A stretch of 64,000 nucleotides of DNA from Photobacterium gaetbulicola Gung47 (GTDB taxonomy: Bacteria; Pseudomonadota; Gammaproteobacteria; Enterobacterales; Vibrionaceae), in the NCBI GenBank assembly GCA_000940995.1, contig CP005973.1, positions 434,001 through 498,000 on the forward strand. The letters are read 5' to 3'. Below are positions 17,565-26,307 of the stretch, in pieces. Under the pieces are notes generated by a model. The model saw nothing but the letters and a program-made list of their open reading frames with translations. It searched no databases and was not told the origin of the DNA. How positions within the stretch are numbered: the stretch's first letter is position 1; every line of letters starts with the position of its first letter. The translations under genes and the position numbers were made by a program.

Positions 17565-19916
17565 ATGACCAAGCAACAGAAGCGCATTGAGCCTCAAATA
17601 ACAGAACTGGGTATCTCATCATCTGAATCCTCGGCACCGAAGAAAAGTGTCAAGCCACGTCGTTCTTACCGGAAATTAAAGTTTGCCGTAGTCGGAGTCT
17701 GCCTACTCACTACGGGAGGCTTGATTAAAATGGGCATGGATATCAATGATGAAGTCACCACTAAGTTTGAGGGGCAACTGTGGCAGCTTCCTTCGGTTGT
17801 TTACGCGCGTGAACTGTCGCTACAACCGGGTGTGCTGGTTCGTTATGAAGACTTGGTCAATGAACTAGAAGCGCTGAAATACCGCAAGGTAAGCAAGCCG
17901 ACCCGCCCGGGTGAATACTCGACAGGCCGCTTGACAGTTGAAATGATCCGCCGTCCTTTTGAGTTCCGTGATGGTCAGCAGGAAGCTCGGCATGTGGTGG
18001 TCAAATTTGACTACTCTAAAGTAAAGTCGATCACTGAGGCTGAGTCTAACCGAGAGCTGGGTTATATCCGAGTTGAGCCCAAGATGCTTGGCATGCTAGA
18101 AGCACAAACAGAAGAGCAGCGTATCTATCGGCCAATGGATGAAATGCCACAAGACTTGATTGATGCACTGATTGCAACAGAAGACAGGGACTTCTATCAG
18201 CATGACGGCATTTCGCCAACGGCCATTGCGAGGGCGTTTATCGCAAACCTCAAGGCTGGCCGCACCGTCCAGGGGGGGAGCACACTGACTCAGCAGTTGG
18301 CCAAGAATATGTTTTTGACCAGTGAGCGCAGTCTGTGGCGTAAAGCGCGTGAAGCCTATATGGCGCTGATTATCGACTACCGTTACAGCAAAGATCAGAT
18401 CCTCGATGCGTATTTGAATCAGGTGTATTTGGCACAAAGTGGCCGAGATGCAGTACATGGTTTTGAATTAGGTTCGCGTTTCTATTTCGGTTTGCCGCTG
18501 TCTGAGTTGCGTGTTGATCAGCAAGCCCTCTTGGTTGGGCTCGTTAAGGGGCCATCTTATTACAACCCTTGGCGATACCCAGAGCGCGCCAAAAACCGCC
18601 GTAACTTGGTGTTGCAGTTAATGTTTGAAAATGGCGTGCTGGAACAGGACGATTATCTTGCAGCTGCGGAAAAGCCACTTGATATCCAAGCGAAAGGTAC
18701 GATTTCAAATCGTCAGCCTGCATATTTCGGTCAGCTTCAGCGGGAACTGGCCGCGAAGGTGAAAAACTATGAAGCGGGGCGGGGGCTAAGGCTATTCACT
18801 ACACTGGATCCTCGCTCACAAGCAATGGCTGAACAGTCGGTTCGTAAGGTTATTCCGAAGTTAGAATCAAAGGCGGGTGACCAGCTTGAGACTGCCGTTG
18901 TTATTGCTGACAGAGTCAGTGGCGAGATTCGTGCGATGGTGGGCGGCTCCCGCCCGGGATATGACGGTTTTAACCGTGCCGTTGATGCCAAGCGCCAAAT
19001 TGGTTCAGTAGTAAAGCCTGCGGTTTATTTGGCCGCTCTTGAGATGCCGAAGCGTTTTTCTCTGGCAACCAGCCTTCAAGACAGGCCGCTGACCCTGAAG
19101 GGCCAGAACGGGGAGAATTGGTCGCCTCGAAACTATGACAGGCAGTACCGGGGCGAGGTACCGCTGTATAGCGCCTTAGCGAAGTCCTATAACATCCCGA
19201 CGGTGAATCTGGGCATGGCTGTCGGCCTGGATGAAGTGATCAACACCATGGAAAAGCTCGGTATTGATAAAAATGAAGTGCCGAAGCTGCCGTCTATGCT
19301 GCTCGGGGCATTTACCCTGACCCCGGTAGAAGTGACCCAGATGTATCAGACCATTGCCAGTGGCGGCCATCGAACTGAACTTTCGGCATTGGGAGCGGTG
19401 GTTGATAGCGAAGGGAATATACTTTATCAATCCTTGCCTGTATCAACCCAGGCTGTCTCACTACAGGCTGCGTGGTTGACCATGTATGGCCTACAACGTG
19501 TTGTAAGCGAAGGTACCGGGCGTTATCTGAATTCTTTGCTGCCGTCTTCGCGTTTGGCCGGCAAAACCGGTACTTCCGACAGAGGACGAGATAGCTGGTA
19601 TGTCGGTGTCGATGGCCGTGAAGTGGTAACCATATGGATGGGGCGCGATGATAACAAGGCCGTTAAGCTTACCGGCTCGTCAGGCCCGCTCCGTTTGTAT
19701 GCAGACTATATCCAAAGCCGCGATCCGGAACCTCTGGTCTTACAGACCCCGGCTCAAATTAGTGACTTTGACTATTACCGTGATCAACACGGTGTTTTAT
19801 CGCAAAGCTGTGTCGGGCAAACACACCTACCCGCCTGGGATCCTCAAGGGACATTGAAGCAGGGGTGTGTGCGTAAAGTAGAGTATTTCTTTAAGCGTTT
19901 ATTCCAGTTCAATTAA
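17565..19916 (+). CDS. mrcB: Penicillin-binding protein 1B (bifunctional transglycosylase/transpeptidase)
   Basis: PBP1B polymerises and cross-links peptidoglycan at the outer face of the inner membrane. The 783-residue product has a short basic cytoplasmic tail and one membrane anchor (about residues 44-62). A UB2H-like segment comes next. The GT51 domain shows EDRDFYQHDG (about 204-213) and GGSTLTQQLAKNMFL. The transpeptidase domain has SVVK (Ser near 480), SYN and KTGT (near 667). Length and domain order match Escherichia coli MrcB. It is a single gene; TTGACA at 17493 could be a -35 element. The C-terminus includes two Cys (SQSCVGQT and KQGCVRK) that may form a disulfide. Confidence 0.95.
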   Translation: MTKQQKRIEPQITELGISSSESSAPKKSVKPRRSYRKLKFAVVGVCLLTTGGLIKMGMDINDEVTTKFEGQLWQLPSVVYARELSLQPGVLVRYEDLVNELEALKYRKVSKPTRPGEYSTGRLTVEMIRRPFEFRDGQQEARHVVVKFDYSKVKSITEAESNRELGYIRVEPKMLGMLEAQTEEQRIYRPMDEMPQDLIDALIATEDRDFYQHDGISPTAIARAFIANLKAGRTVQGGSTLTQQLAKNMFLTSERSLWRKAREAYMALIIDYRYSKDQILDAYLNQVYLAQSGRDAVHGFELGSRFYFGLPLSELRVDQQALLVGLVKGPSYYNPWRYPERAKNRRNLVLQLMFENGVLEQDDYLAAAEKPLDIQAKGTISNRQPAYFGQLQRELAAKVKNYEAGRGLRLFTTLDPRSQAMAEQSVRKVIPKLESKAGDQLETAVVIADRVSGEIRAMVGGSRPGYDGFNRAVDAKRQIGSVVKPAVYLAALEMPKRFSLATSLQDRPLTLKGQNGENWSPRNYDRQYRGEVPLYSALAKSYNIPTVNLGMAVGLDEVINTMEKLGIDKNEVPKLPSMLLGAFTLTPVEVTQMYQTIASGGHRTELSALGAVVDSEGNILYQSLPVSTQAVSLQAAWLTMYGLQRVVSEGTGRYLNSLLPSSRLAGKTGTSDRGRDSWYVGVDGREVVTIWMGRDDNKAVKLTGSSGPLRLYADYIQSRDPEPLVLQTPAQISDFDYYRDQHGVLSQSCVGQTHLPAWDPQGTLKQGCVRKVEYFFKRLFQFN

Positions 19917-20062
19917 GACCCAACGGGCTAATCTCAGGCCTATTCAGCGAGCATTCGTGGCGGGGTTTTGTGGCTTGGTGTCTGCCCCAAATCGCTTTGA
20001 TTTGGGGATTGCGGGGTTATCGGCTAGAATGCACCGCTTGCAGAAGCGTTCGGAAAAGAAAT

Positions 20063-20641
20063 ATGCGACTACTAAAATCAACTGTGCACCCTGATTTAAA
20101 CGAGCTTGATACCTCTGAGCTTCATCATAATACGTTTCATCGTAAGGCGGCACGGGGCATTATCCTCAATGGTGACAATATCCTAATGTTGTACACCGAG
20201 CGATACCACGACTATACCTTACCGGGGGGTGGCATTGATGAAGGGGAAGATGCCATTGAGGGGTTGATCCGCGAACTGCAGGAAGAAACTGGCGCACAAA
20301 ACATCCGTGATATTCGTGAGTTTGGTATCTACGAAGAGTACCGCCCATGGTACAAGCCAGAACATGACATCATGCATATGCTTTCTTACTGTTACGTCTG
20401 TAGCATCGATGAGCAGCTGGGCGACACTAAGCTGGAAGATTATGAAGTGAAAAACGGTATGAAGCCGGTTTGGATCAATATCTATGATGCGATTGCCCAC
20501 AATGAGCACACCATTGCCAACAGCGAGAAAAAAGGCATGTCGATCGAACGTGAAACCTTCTTGCTGAAAGCCATTGTTGCTGAATTGCTGGGCAAAGGAA
20601 CGGCGGAAGATGGGGAAACCCTCTTTAAAGCCGCAAGCTGA
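20063..20641 (+). CDS. Nudix hydrolase
   Basis: Nudix enzymes cleave nucleoside diphosphates linked to another moiety. The box GGGIDEGEDAIEGLIRELQEETGA fits GX5EX7REUXEEXGU exactly, centred near residue 70 of 192. The residues before it (GDNILMLYTERYHDYTLP) form the usual N-terminal strand. The frame is open to 19970, but the ATG at 20063 has GGAAAAG upstream and a better-shaped N-terminus. A 9-bp hairpin at about 19987-20009 lies between it and mrcB. Substrate cannot be predicted; the TLPGGG form is common in broad-range members. Confidence 0.88.
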   Translation: MRLLKSTVHPDLNELDTSELHHNTFHRKAARGIILNGDNILMLYTERYHDYTLPGGGIDEGEDAIEGLIRELQEETGAQNIRDIREFGIYEEYRPWYKPEHDIMHMLSYCYVCSIDEQLGDTKLEDYEVKNGMKPVWINIYDAIAHNEHTIANSEKKGMSIERETFLLKAIVAELLGKGTAEDGETLFKAAS

Positions 20642-21000
20642 TTGGCTGCTTGAGCCATCACCGCTAGACAGCGAAGCATGGTTGGAAATTTACTTCGAAC
20701 GGTCTCAGATGAGGCCGTTTTTTGTGGGCGTAATTTGTCTGAATCATCAGGTGAGACGATGATGATTTGCTTGGTAGTGGTTTTATTTGCCTTGAAAGGG
20801 ATATACCGGTTGATTTGTGTCACGCTTTTCTTTTTGTGGAGAAAATTTTTCTAATTTAACTGGTTTATGTAGGCGAAATAAGAAAATATTTTCCTCAAGA
20901 TAGCAGTACATTAAACCTCATAAAGACAAGGGCTTATGTTTTCTTCTATTGCATTCTAATGAGCCCGGCAACCCTACCTAATGTCATGAAGGTGATGAAC
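20642..21000. other. Intergenic region between the Nudix gene and cyuA
   Basis: Apart from the terminator at 20698-20723 I see only AT-rich sequence that probably holds the cyuA promoter, with no gene. The frame at 20959-21000 in front of cyuA is open but has no family support. Confidence 0.5.
20698..20723 (+). terminator. Rho-independent terminator after the Nudix hydrolase
   Basis: AACGGTCTC pairs with GAGGCCGTT (one mismatch) around AGAT and runs into T. Confidence 0.85.
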
Positions 21001-22287
21001 ATGAAAAAGCATCTGTGGAATGGTTTTGTTGAGACAGTAAAACGTGAAGTTGTGCCTGCGTTGGGGTGTACCGAGCCTGTCTCTGTTGCGTTGGCTGCTG
21101 CCGTGGCAACGCGTGAGCTCAATTGTGCTCCAACCAAAATTGACGCCTATGTTTCACCGAACTTGATGAAAAATGGAATGGGGGTCGGTGTACCGGGAAC
21201 CGGAATGGTGGGGTTGCCGATTGCCGCTGCAGTGGGTGCGCTGGCAGGTGATGCGGATGCGGGCCTAGAGGTACTGAGAAACATCACTTCGCAAGATGTT
21301 GCTAGCGCCAAAGCAATGCTAGACACTGGTGTGGTGTCGGTTGGTGTGGCGGATGTCAGCAATATCTTGTTTGCCAAAGTGACCGTAACCGGTGGTGATG
21401 ATTCGGTGACCGTTATTATTGCCGATAGCCATACGCGTATTGTTTCGATTGAAAAAAATGGCCAGCCACTGTTTATTGCCGATCAGGCAGACATTAGCCA
21501 GGTGACGGTAAGAGAGAATATCTTCGAGCAGGCGACGGCCCAGGATATCTTTGAGTTCGCCTTGAACGCTCCTTTGGAAGACATTGATTTTATTTCCCAA
21601 GCCTATGCATTGAACGATGAGTTATCGAAAGAAGGGCTGACAGGAAAGTACGGTCTGCAAATTGGCGCGACGTTCCAACGCAATGTCGATCGCGGTCTGC
21701 TGTCGGGAGGGCTGCTGACAGATATTCTGCGTCGTACATCCGCGGCATCTGATGCCCGCATGGATGGTGCGATGAAACCGGCGATGAGCAACTCTGGCTC
21801 GGGTAACCAAGGTATTGCTGCGACAATGCCTGTGGTGGTGGTCGCCGAGCATGTTAAAGCCGATCACGAAACAACGTTGCGCGCCCTGATGATGTCGCAT
21901 TTGATGGCTATCTATATCAAAAGCTATCAGAACAAGCTATCGGCCCTTTGCGGTGCCACTACCGCCTCGATGGGCGCAGTGGCTGGGATGACCTGGTTAC
22001 TTGGGGGGCAGTTCCGCCATATCAGTAATGCTATCTGCAGCATGATTGGCGATATTACCGGGATTATTTGTGACGGCGCCAAAACCAGCTGCGCGATGAA
22101 AGTGTCATCGTCGGCGAGTGCAGCCATAAAAGCGGCATTGATGGCACTTGAAGGGATCCGGGTAACGGGGAATGAAGGGATCGTTGCCGATGATGTCGAT
22201 GCCTCAATCAGAAACATGTCAGCTTTGGCGAATGGCGCAATGACACAAACTGATGTCCAGATCTTGGAGATCATGGTTCATAAGTGA
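21001..22287 (+). CDS. cyuA: UPF0597 / L-cysteine desulfidase-like protein (YhaM/CyuA family)
   Basis: Members of this family use a [4Fe-4S] cluster related to that of L-serine dehydratase. Escherichia coli YhaM (CyuA) breaks down L-cysteine to pyruvate, ammonia and sulfide. The 428-residue product shows VPALGCTEPVSVALA near the N-terminus, GVPGTGMVGLPIAAAVG, and a C-terminal half with NSGSGNQGIAATMPV and GMICD-like segments (SMIGDITGIICDGAKTSCAMK). Conserved Cys for the cluster are present in these segments. The ATG at 21001 is preferred over 20959 because AAGG stands 8 bases before it. No cysteine transporter gene is adjacent, unlike in Escherichia coli. Confidence 0.85.
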   Translation: MKKHLWNGFVETVKREVVPALGCTEPVSVALAAAVATRELNCAPTKIDAYVSPNLMKNGMGVGVPGTGMVGLPIAAAVGALAGDADAGLEVLRNITSQDVASAKAMLDTGVVSVGVADVSNILFAKVTVTGGDDSVTVIIADSHTRIVSIEKNGQPLFIADQADISQVTVRENIFEQATAQDIFEFALNAPLEDIDFISQAYALNDELSKEGLTGKYGLQIGATFQRNVDRGLLSGGLLTDILRRTSAASDARMDGAMKPAMSNSGSGNQGIAATMPVVVVAEHVKADHETTLRALMMSHLMAIYIKSYQNKLSALCGATTASMGAVAGMTWLLGGQFRHISNAICSMIGDITGIICDGAKTSCAMKVSSSASAAIKAALMALEGIRVTGNEGIVADDVDASIRNMSALANGAMTQTDVQILEIMVHK

Positions 22288-22314
22288 GCACTGCCTGTCA
22301 CTGAGGAACAATAG

Positions 22315-22338
22315 AAGGGCACTTAGGTGCTCTTTTTT
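22315..22338 (+). terminator. Rho-independent terminator of cyuA
   Basis: AAGGGCAC pairs with GTGCTCTT (one G-U) and a T run follows. Its downstream edge touches the end of the convergent rof-like gene. Confidence 0.85.
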
Positions 22339-22618
22339 ATCCTTTTACCATAGCGTGCGCCGATGATACTTCCGAAAAGCTTGCTCCGGGGGTAAGTGAC
22401 TTCATTCTTGCAATAAAATCTAGCCTGATTTTGGTGTATTGGTAGCGCGTTTTGCAGACCAGCCACTGGGAGCGGTCCGGGTGAATTTCAGTGTTAATAC
22501 ATTGTCCTTCCAAGGTGCTGCTATCTGTGAGTTCAAGGCGAACGTCGTAATGGGCATCACAGGCTTGATCAAGACAGTTTTGCAGCCTGTGGTCTATGGG
22601 TTGGTAACGATTTGTCAT
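22337..22618 (-). CDS. rof: Rof/YaeO-like Rho-binding antiterminator
   Basis: Rof binds the RNA-binding face of Rho and blocks Rho-dependent termination. The 93-residue product aligns by eye with Escherichia coli Rof: YQPID near the start, an early LDQACDAHYDVRLELTD, then WLVCKTRYQYTKIRLDFI and RMKSL at the end of the Sm-like barrel. A C-terminal tail of about 20 residues extends past the usual end. Fold-level similarity is good; function is inferred from the family. It is a single gene, convergent with cyuA. Confidence 0.72.
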   Translation of the reverse strand: MTNRYQPIDHRLQNCLDQACDAHYDVRLELTDSSTLEGQCINTEIHPDRSQWLVCKTRYQYTKIRLDFIARMKSLTPGASFSEVSSAHAMVKG

Positions 22619-22831
22619 AACGCGGTCTCTATAATTAGGGGCTGCGTTGTTGTTTTTGCCCCAAGTTGAGTGAATGTTTGCTCACGATTGCATTGCCACC
22701 ACCTAAAAAGCGTAGCCAAAAATGAGAATCATGCTCAAAACTGAAACAACTTGAAATACTTTTGGCTTCTGTATGTTTATTAGAAAGAGGCCACTACTCT
22801 GATTTCTAGCGAGTGACCTCAGGGGGAAAGG

Positions 22832-23617
22832 TTAGACAGCGATACTGGCCGGCTGAAGGTACTGCTGCCATGCATCATGGTACAGGGATTTTGATGTTGC
22901 TCTTAGCTTGCTAATTTGCGCCATTTCAAATTCATTATGTGGGCGGTTCTGGCTGAGAGCCGTACGCTCAATATGCTGAATTTGTTCGTAGATTTTATGC
23001 TCTTCACCATTTTTTACGTTAGAAATAGCTTCTAGATGCAATTGTACTTCTGCAATTAGATCAGATTCAGGCAGTTTCACCAGCAGTTTTAAGTCTCGGT
23101 AGCCAGAATCCGTCGGCGATTTGAATCGGTTCTTCACCGATACGATCGTCGCCTCTTTGCTGATCAGCTCAAAGGCATGGACCAGGCCCGGAATATCGTC
23201 TGCAACCAGTGAGGCTCGGGCAAGGTCAGTAATTTTACTGGCATCGCCATTGAGCTCTGTCGCAATCTTCTTTTCTGCTCGTGCTCTTGATTTAACATCA
23301 GGCATCACGATACTGGTGTCTGTCATCATACCCACCTCGTTCATCAGGTTAGCCAGTTCCTGCTGGGCTGAAGGGGCCACGTTGTACAAATCTTCAAAAT
23401 TAAGGTGAGGCTGCTGAATATCGGCAGCGCGCCAGCTCTCAATGCTGTAAAGTCCGCTCAGGCTTTTTTGGAACGACTTTTTACTGGCTTCAGAATGCTT
23501 AGGTGATACCTCGTAATCTTGTGCAGAGTAGTCTGTCATCAATGGTGTTGCCATCGCTGACCCGCGGGTCAGGAAGAACAGAACAAAACACGTTCGAAGT
23601 ACAGATCTCAAATCCAT
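22832..23617 (-). CDS. Exported RelA/SpoT-like nucleotidyltransferase-fold protein, copy 1
   Basis: The 261-residue product starts with a signal peptide (MDLRSVLRTCFVLFFLTRGS, cleavage probably near AMA). It then shows the landmarks of the RelA/SpoT synthetase fold: a basic helix (SRARAEKKIATEL, about 110-122), DLARASLV (Asp131) where family members have D-[IL]-x-G-x-R, VKNRFKSP then SGYRDLKLLV (Tyr173), AEVQLHL (Glu190, the place of the catalytic Glu in EIQIRT), and EEHKIYE (His207). The canonical Arg after the Asp is displaced, so alarmone synthesis is not assured. An export signal is unusual for this fold. The start at 23617 has AAGGAG 7 bases upstream; the open frame to 23656 has none. 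It is a paralogue of the next gene. Confidence 0.7.
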   Translation of the reverse strand: MDLRSVLRTCFVLFFLTRGSAMATPLMTDYSAQDYEVSPKHSEASKKSFQKSLSGLYSIESWRAADIQQPHLNFEDLYNVAPSAQQELANLMNEVGMMTDTSIVMPDVKSRARAEKKIATELNGDASKITDLARASLVADDIPGLVHAFELISKEATIVSVKNRFKSPTDSGYRDLKLLVKLPESDLIAEVQLHLEAISNVKNGEEHKIYEQIQHIERTALSQNRPHNEFEMAQISKLRATSKSLYHDAWQQYLQPASIAV

Positions 23618-23656
23618 CAAACAACTCCTTGGTCGCCCGAACAGATCGGGCCTCAT

Positions 23657-23875
23657 ACGTAAAAAGGTGCATCTCAGCGGGTAAACCGGCTCAGAAAAAG
23701 TGACGTATTTTTTGAGTTGCTAGCTACTCTACGCTTGTTAGATTATCAAAGTTATCTGAACGCGGGATGAATTTTGAATGTTCATCGGTGAGAGTTAACA
23801 GAGGGCTGACAGTGGGGGCTGTAATCATCTGAAATATAAAGGGGAGCGATAAGCTCCCCTTGATAAATAAATCGG
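23657..23875. other. Gap between the two RelA/SpoT-like genes
   Basis: The 219 bases contain the terminator of the upstream paralogue (23831-23861, minus) and the likely promoter of the downstream copy. The two genes therefore appear to be separate transcription units despite being tandem. Confidence 0.6.
23831..23861 (-). terminator. Terminator of RelA/SpoT-like copy 2
   Basis: AAGGGGAGC and GCTCCCCTT form a perfect 9-bp stem with a 5-base loop. On the minus strand it is followed by TTTATATTT. Confidence 0.85.
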
Positions 23876-24664
23876 TTAACTGGCCATGGCAAGCGGTTCT
23901 GGCTGCAGGTATTGATGCCAAGCCTGCTGGTACATTTGCTGAGATTGCTGTCGCAAGACTTTGATTTTTGCTACTTCGATATCATTGAGAACACGTTGTT
24001 CTTGGCCTGCTTGGCGCTCGATGTGCTGAATAGACTCATAAATGTCGTGCTCGGGACCACTTTTGATCTCTGCAATGGTGTCTAAGTGTAGCTGTACCTC
24101 AGCGATGAGGCCGGTTTCTGGGAGCTGTACCAGCACCTTTAGATCACGGTAGCCTGAAGAGGCCGGCTGTTTGAATCGGTTCTTGGTCTCGACGATGGTG
24201 CTCTCGCGGTTAAGGTGGTTAAAAGCGTCGACCAGAGACGAAATATTATTGGCGACAAGGCTACCGCGGGCAAGGTCGGTAAGTCTTTCTGGGTGACCAT
24301 TGAGTTCGGTGGCGATTTTCCGCTCGGCGCGCTGGCGGGATTTAACACCGGGAAGGATTGGCTGTGCTGCGGTGTGGAGGCTGATTTGCGCTAGAAGTTG
24401 TTCGAGTTCCTGCTGGGCGGCTTGGGCGTGTTGGTAAAGCTCATCGAAATTCTGGTAAGGCTGGCTTAATGCTTCTTGTCTGAAGCTCGGAATTGAAAAT
24501 AAGCCGCTTAGGGAACGTTGGAAGTTATCCTTGGTGTCTTGTGTTGGGGATGGAAGCTTAAACTCCGGATCACTAAATTGTGGTACTGCTGCATTGGCAA
24601 CTGGGCCACGCCCGAAAACACATAACAGAACAAAACACGTTCTGAACAAAGACTTCGCGATCAT
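23876..24664 (-). CDS. Exported RelA/SpoT-like nucleotidyltransferase-fold protein, copy 2
   Basis: The 262-residue product is a clear paralogue of the 22832 protein over its whole length. It shares the signal-peptide core RTCFVL, then SLSGLFSIPSF, ERKIATELNG, LTDLARGSLV (Asp130), SSGYRDLKVLVQLPE (Tyr172), IAEVQLHL (Glu189) and PEHDIYESIQHIER (His206). AAGGAG lies 5 bases before the ATG. The signal peptide runs to about VANA. Conservation of just the candidate active-site blocks in both copies argues that the fold is used. Secreted toxin, periplasmic enzyme and catalytically dead binding protein are all possible. No immunity-like gene is adjacent on the same strand. Confidence 0.7.
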   Translation of the reverse strand: MIAKSLFRTCFVLLCVFGRGPVANAAVPQFSDPEFKLPSPTQDTKDNFQRSLSGLFSIPSFRQEALSQPYQNFDELYQHAQAAQQELEQLLAQISLHTAAQPILPGVKSRQRAERKIATELNGHPERLTDLARGSLVANNISSLVDAFNHLNRESTIVETKNRFKQPASSGYRDLKVLVQLPETGLIAEVQLHLDTIAEIKSGPEHDIYESIQHIERQAGQEQRVLNDIEVAKIKVLRQQSQQMYQQAWHQYLQPEPLAMAS

Positions 24665-25016
24665 TGGATCTCCTTGGTATCACCGCTTCAATATCAAGCG
24701 GTACACTTAAGATATCTGGGCAAAGGCTGGCTTTTCAATATGAACCTAGGCGAAAAGCTGGCAGTGAATCATCATCCTGTGAGCAGCTTCCCAATCAGAA
24801 TATTTACTGTGTGATCTCTACCAAAAATAGGAATTTCTCCTTTGTAGGGCAGATGGCGGAAAATTGAGCGCATGGCCCTGTTTGAGCGCTTCCCTACAGT
24901 GAGTGCTCTGTCGAATACGGTTCCTTTACGGCTTAAAGGGTTTGCGATCATAAAGGGATATACGTAGCTAGGGTGAGGAATGTTAGAATCCAAGGGTGAG
25001 GCAACTGAAGAGGTAA
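24665..25016. other. Divergent intergenic region
   Basis: About 350 bases between the RelA/SpoT-like copy 2 and a small membrane protein. It should hold two divergent promoters. Open frames here lack ribosome binding sites and I see no structured element. Confidence 0.4.
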
Positions 25017-25349
25017 ATGATGCAACAAAGTTTAATGATTATTTTTGCGGCGATTTGGCTCGCGATGGCAGCAGGTAGCTATATGTTGTTTCAGCGAGGG
25101 ACGGATGTCGCAAGGAAGCGTAAGTTGTGGCCGAGATATACCATTGCCAGCAATGTTGTGATTGCTGCGGTGATTGTATACGCCCAGCCGCCACTGCCGA
25201 TGATGATAGGTTTGCTGGTGTTTATGGTGCCGTTAACGTGGTTGACTATTCGTTCGACTAAATTTTGTGATGGCTGTGGTAGCCCATCACGCGCGCCATT
25301 TTTTATGAAGCCACCTGAGAAGTGTTCCCACTGCCAGCAAAAGCTCTGA
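25017..25349 (+). CDS. Small membrane protein with C-terminal zinc-ribbon-like cysteines
   Basis: No family is recognised. The 110-residue product has three predicted membrane segments (about residues 4-24, 40-56 and 60-78). A cytosolic or periplasmic tail follows with two CxxC pairs, CDGC and CSHC, separated by about 16 residues, as in a zinc ribbon. GAGG lies 5 bases before the ATG; a second ATG directly follows and may be used instead. A single gene; its role is unknown. Confidence 0.7.
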   Translation: MMQQSLMIIFAAIWLAMAAGSYMLFQRGTDVARKRKLWPRYTIASNVVIAAVIVYAQPPLPMMIGLLVFMVPLTWLTIRSTKFCDGCGSPSRAPFFMKPPEKCSHCQQKL

Positions 25350-25365
25350 GCGGCGGTTAAGTTTT

Positions 25366-25725
25366 TTAGGCGCAGGCTCTTTCTTCGAGCGGGGGGCTGT
25401 CAAATTGAATGCCCTGCCAGCCATATTTCATGAAGTGGCGAATGTTTTGATGATCGGTTGCGTCGGGGTGCTGAAGGACATCATTGCGGTAATAGTCGCC
25501 AAAACAGGCAAGGGTTTCAGCTTCTGATAATTGGTTAAGCTTGGCAAAAGCGAAAATCCGGCAGGAGCCCTCGTTGGTTCCAGCTTCATTGAACAAGGTG
25601 TCGTTACCAAGACCATTGGTAAAGGCTGTGGGTTGATAGGTGTAATTCTGCTCAATAATGGTTATCACCTCAGTGAAAGAGACCGTCTGAGGGTGTGATT
25701 TCAGCTTCGCAAGTAGCGTTTCCAT
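25366..25725 (-). CDS. HopJ-family protein
   Basis: The 119-residue cytoplasmic protein matches the HopJ type III effector family: FTEVITIIEQNYTYQPTAF near the start, GTNEGSCRIFAFAKLNQLS, TLACFGDYYRNDVL, and HQNIRHFMKYGWQGIQF at the end. Despite the family name, homologues are widespread in marine gamma-proteobacteria without type III secretion, and no secretion genes are near here. A housekeeping role is therefore more likely than virulence. The start has GGATAATTGCT upstream. The gene may be co-transcribed with the DUF2750 gene, which lies 60 bases upstream on the same strand. Confidence 0.85.
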   Translation of the reverse strand: METLLAKLKSHPQTVSFTEVITIIEQNYTYQPTAFTNGLGNDTLFNEAGTNEGSCRIFAFAKLNQLSEAETLACFGDYYRNDVLQHPDATDHQNIRHFMKYGWQGIQFDSPPLEERACA

Positions 25726-25786
25726 AGCAATTATCCTTTTACTGAGGGGGCGAAATTAAGTTTATCGCCCCATCGTTACAAGCGGT

Positions 25787-26185
25787 TTAACGATTACCTG
25801 ACTTTTTTGCCTGCTGTTTTAGTTCAAAGTCCAGCTCATCCGGGAATACCACAAGACCATCTTCATCTTGGTTCGGGAAAATAACGATGGCCAGTTCATC
25901 GTCCTCCAGGCCGTATGTCCATCGGCTGTGCCATTTGTTCAATGAAATCGCTTCGGCTTTGCAGTTTTCCCACTCGCCTGTTGCCCAAGATTCGGCAAAT
26001 TCTTTGTTTGGCCATACTGGTACACAGTCCTCGTCATCTGTATTGAGCATGACGCAACCATGTTCATCTGTCAGAATCCAGATTTCGCGGTTACTCACCA
26101 CTTCTTTCACCAAATACTTATAGCGCTGTTCAGCGTCATAGGCTTGAATCTGTTCAATTTGGCTTGGTTCTAACGGTGTGGACAT
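25787..26185 (-). CDS. DUF2750 family protein
   Basis: The 132-residue acidic cytoplasmic protein resembles DUF2750: RYKYLVKEVVSNREIWIL, then DEDCVPVWPNKEFAESWA and WENCKAEAISLNKW, then ELAIVIFPNQDEDGLVVFPDELDFEL. No function is known to me. The ATG at 26185 is chosen because AGGA lies 8 bases upstream; the upstream in-frame ATG at 26206 lacks one. It probably shares a transcript with the HopJ-family gene. Confidence 0.8.
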   Translation of the reverse strand: MSTPLEPSQIEQIQAYDAEQRYKYLVKEVVSNREIWILTDEHGCVMLNTDDEDCVPVWPNKEFAESWATGEWENCKAEAISLNKWHSRWTYGLEDDELAIVIFPNQDEDGLVVFPDELDFELKQQAKKSGNR

Positions 26186-26307
26186 TTGTATTTTCCTGTT
26201 ACCCATAGTAGTAGCGTCATAGCATAGAGGAAAATTAGACTTTAGTCATGAAAATAGCCTTAACCGTACTGGATAAGGCTATTAAATAATTGGGGGGAGG
26301 TGACGAG

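Noticed and set aside
22832..24664. Toxin-immunity pair reading of the two adjacent RelA/SpoT-like genes
   Set aside because: The two products are full-length paralogues with the same candidate active site, not a toxin with a small antitoxin.
25366..25725. Type III secretion effector reading of the HopJ-family gene
   Set aside because: No secretion genes are near and the family is common in non-pathogens, so the name is historical.
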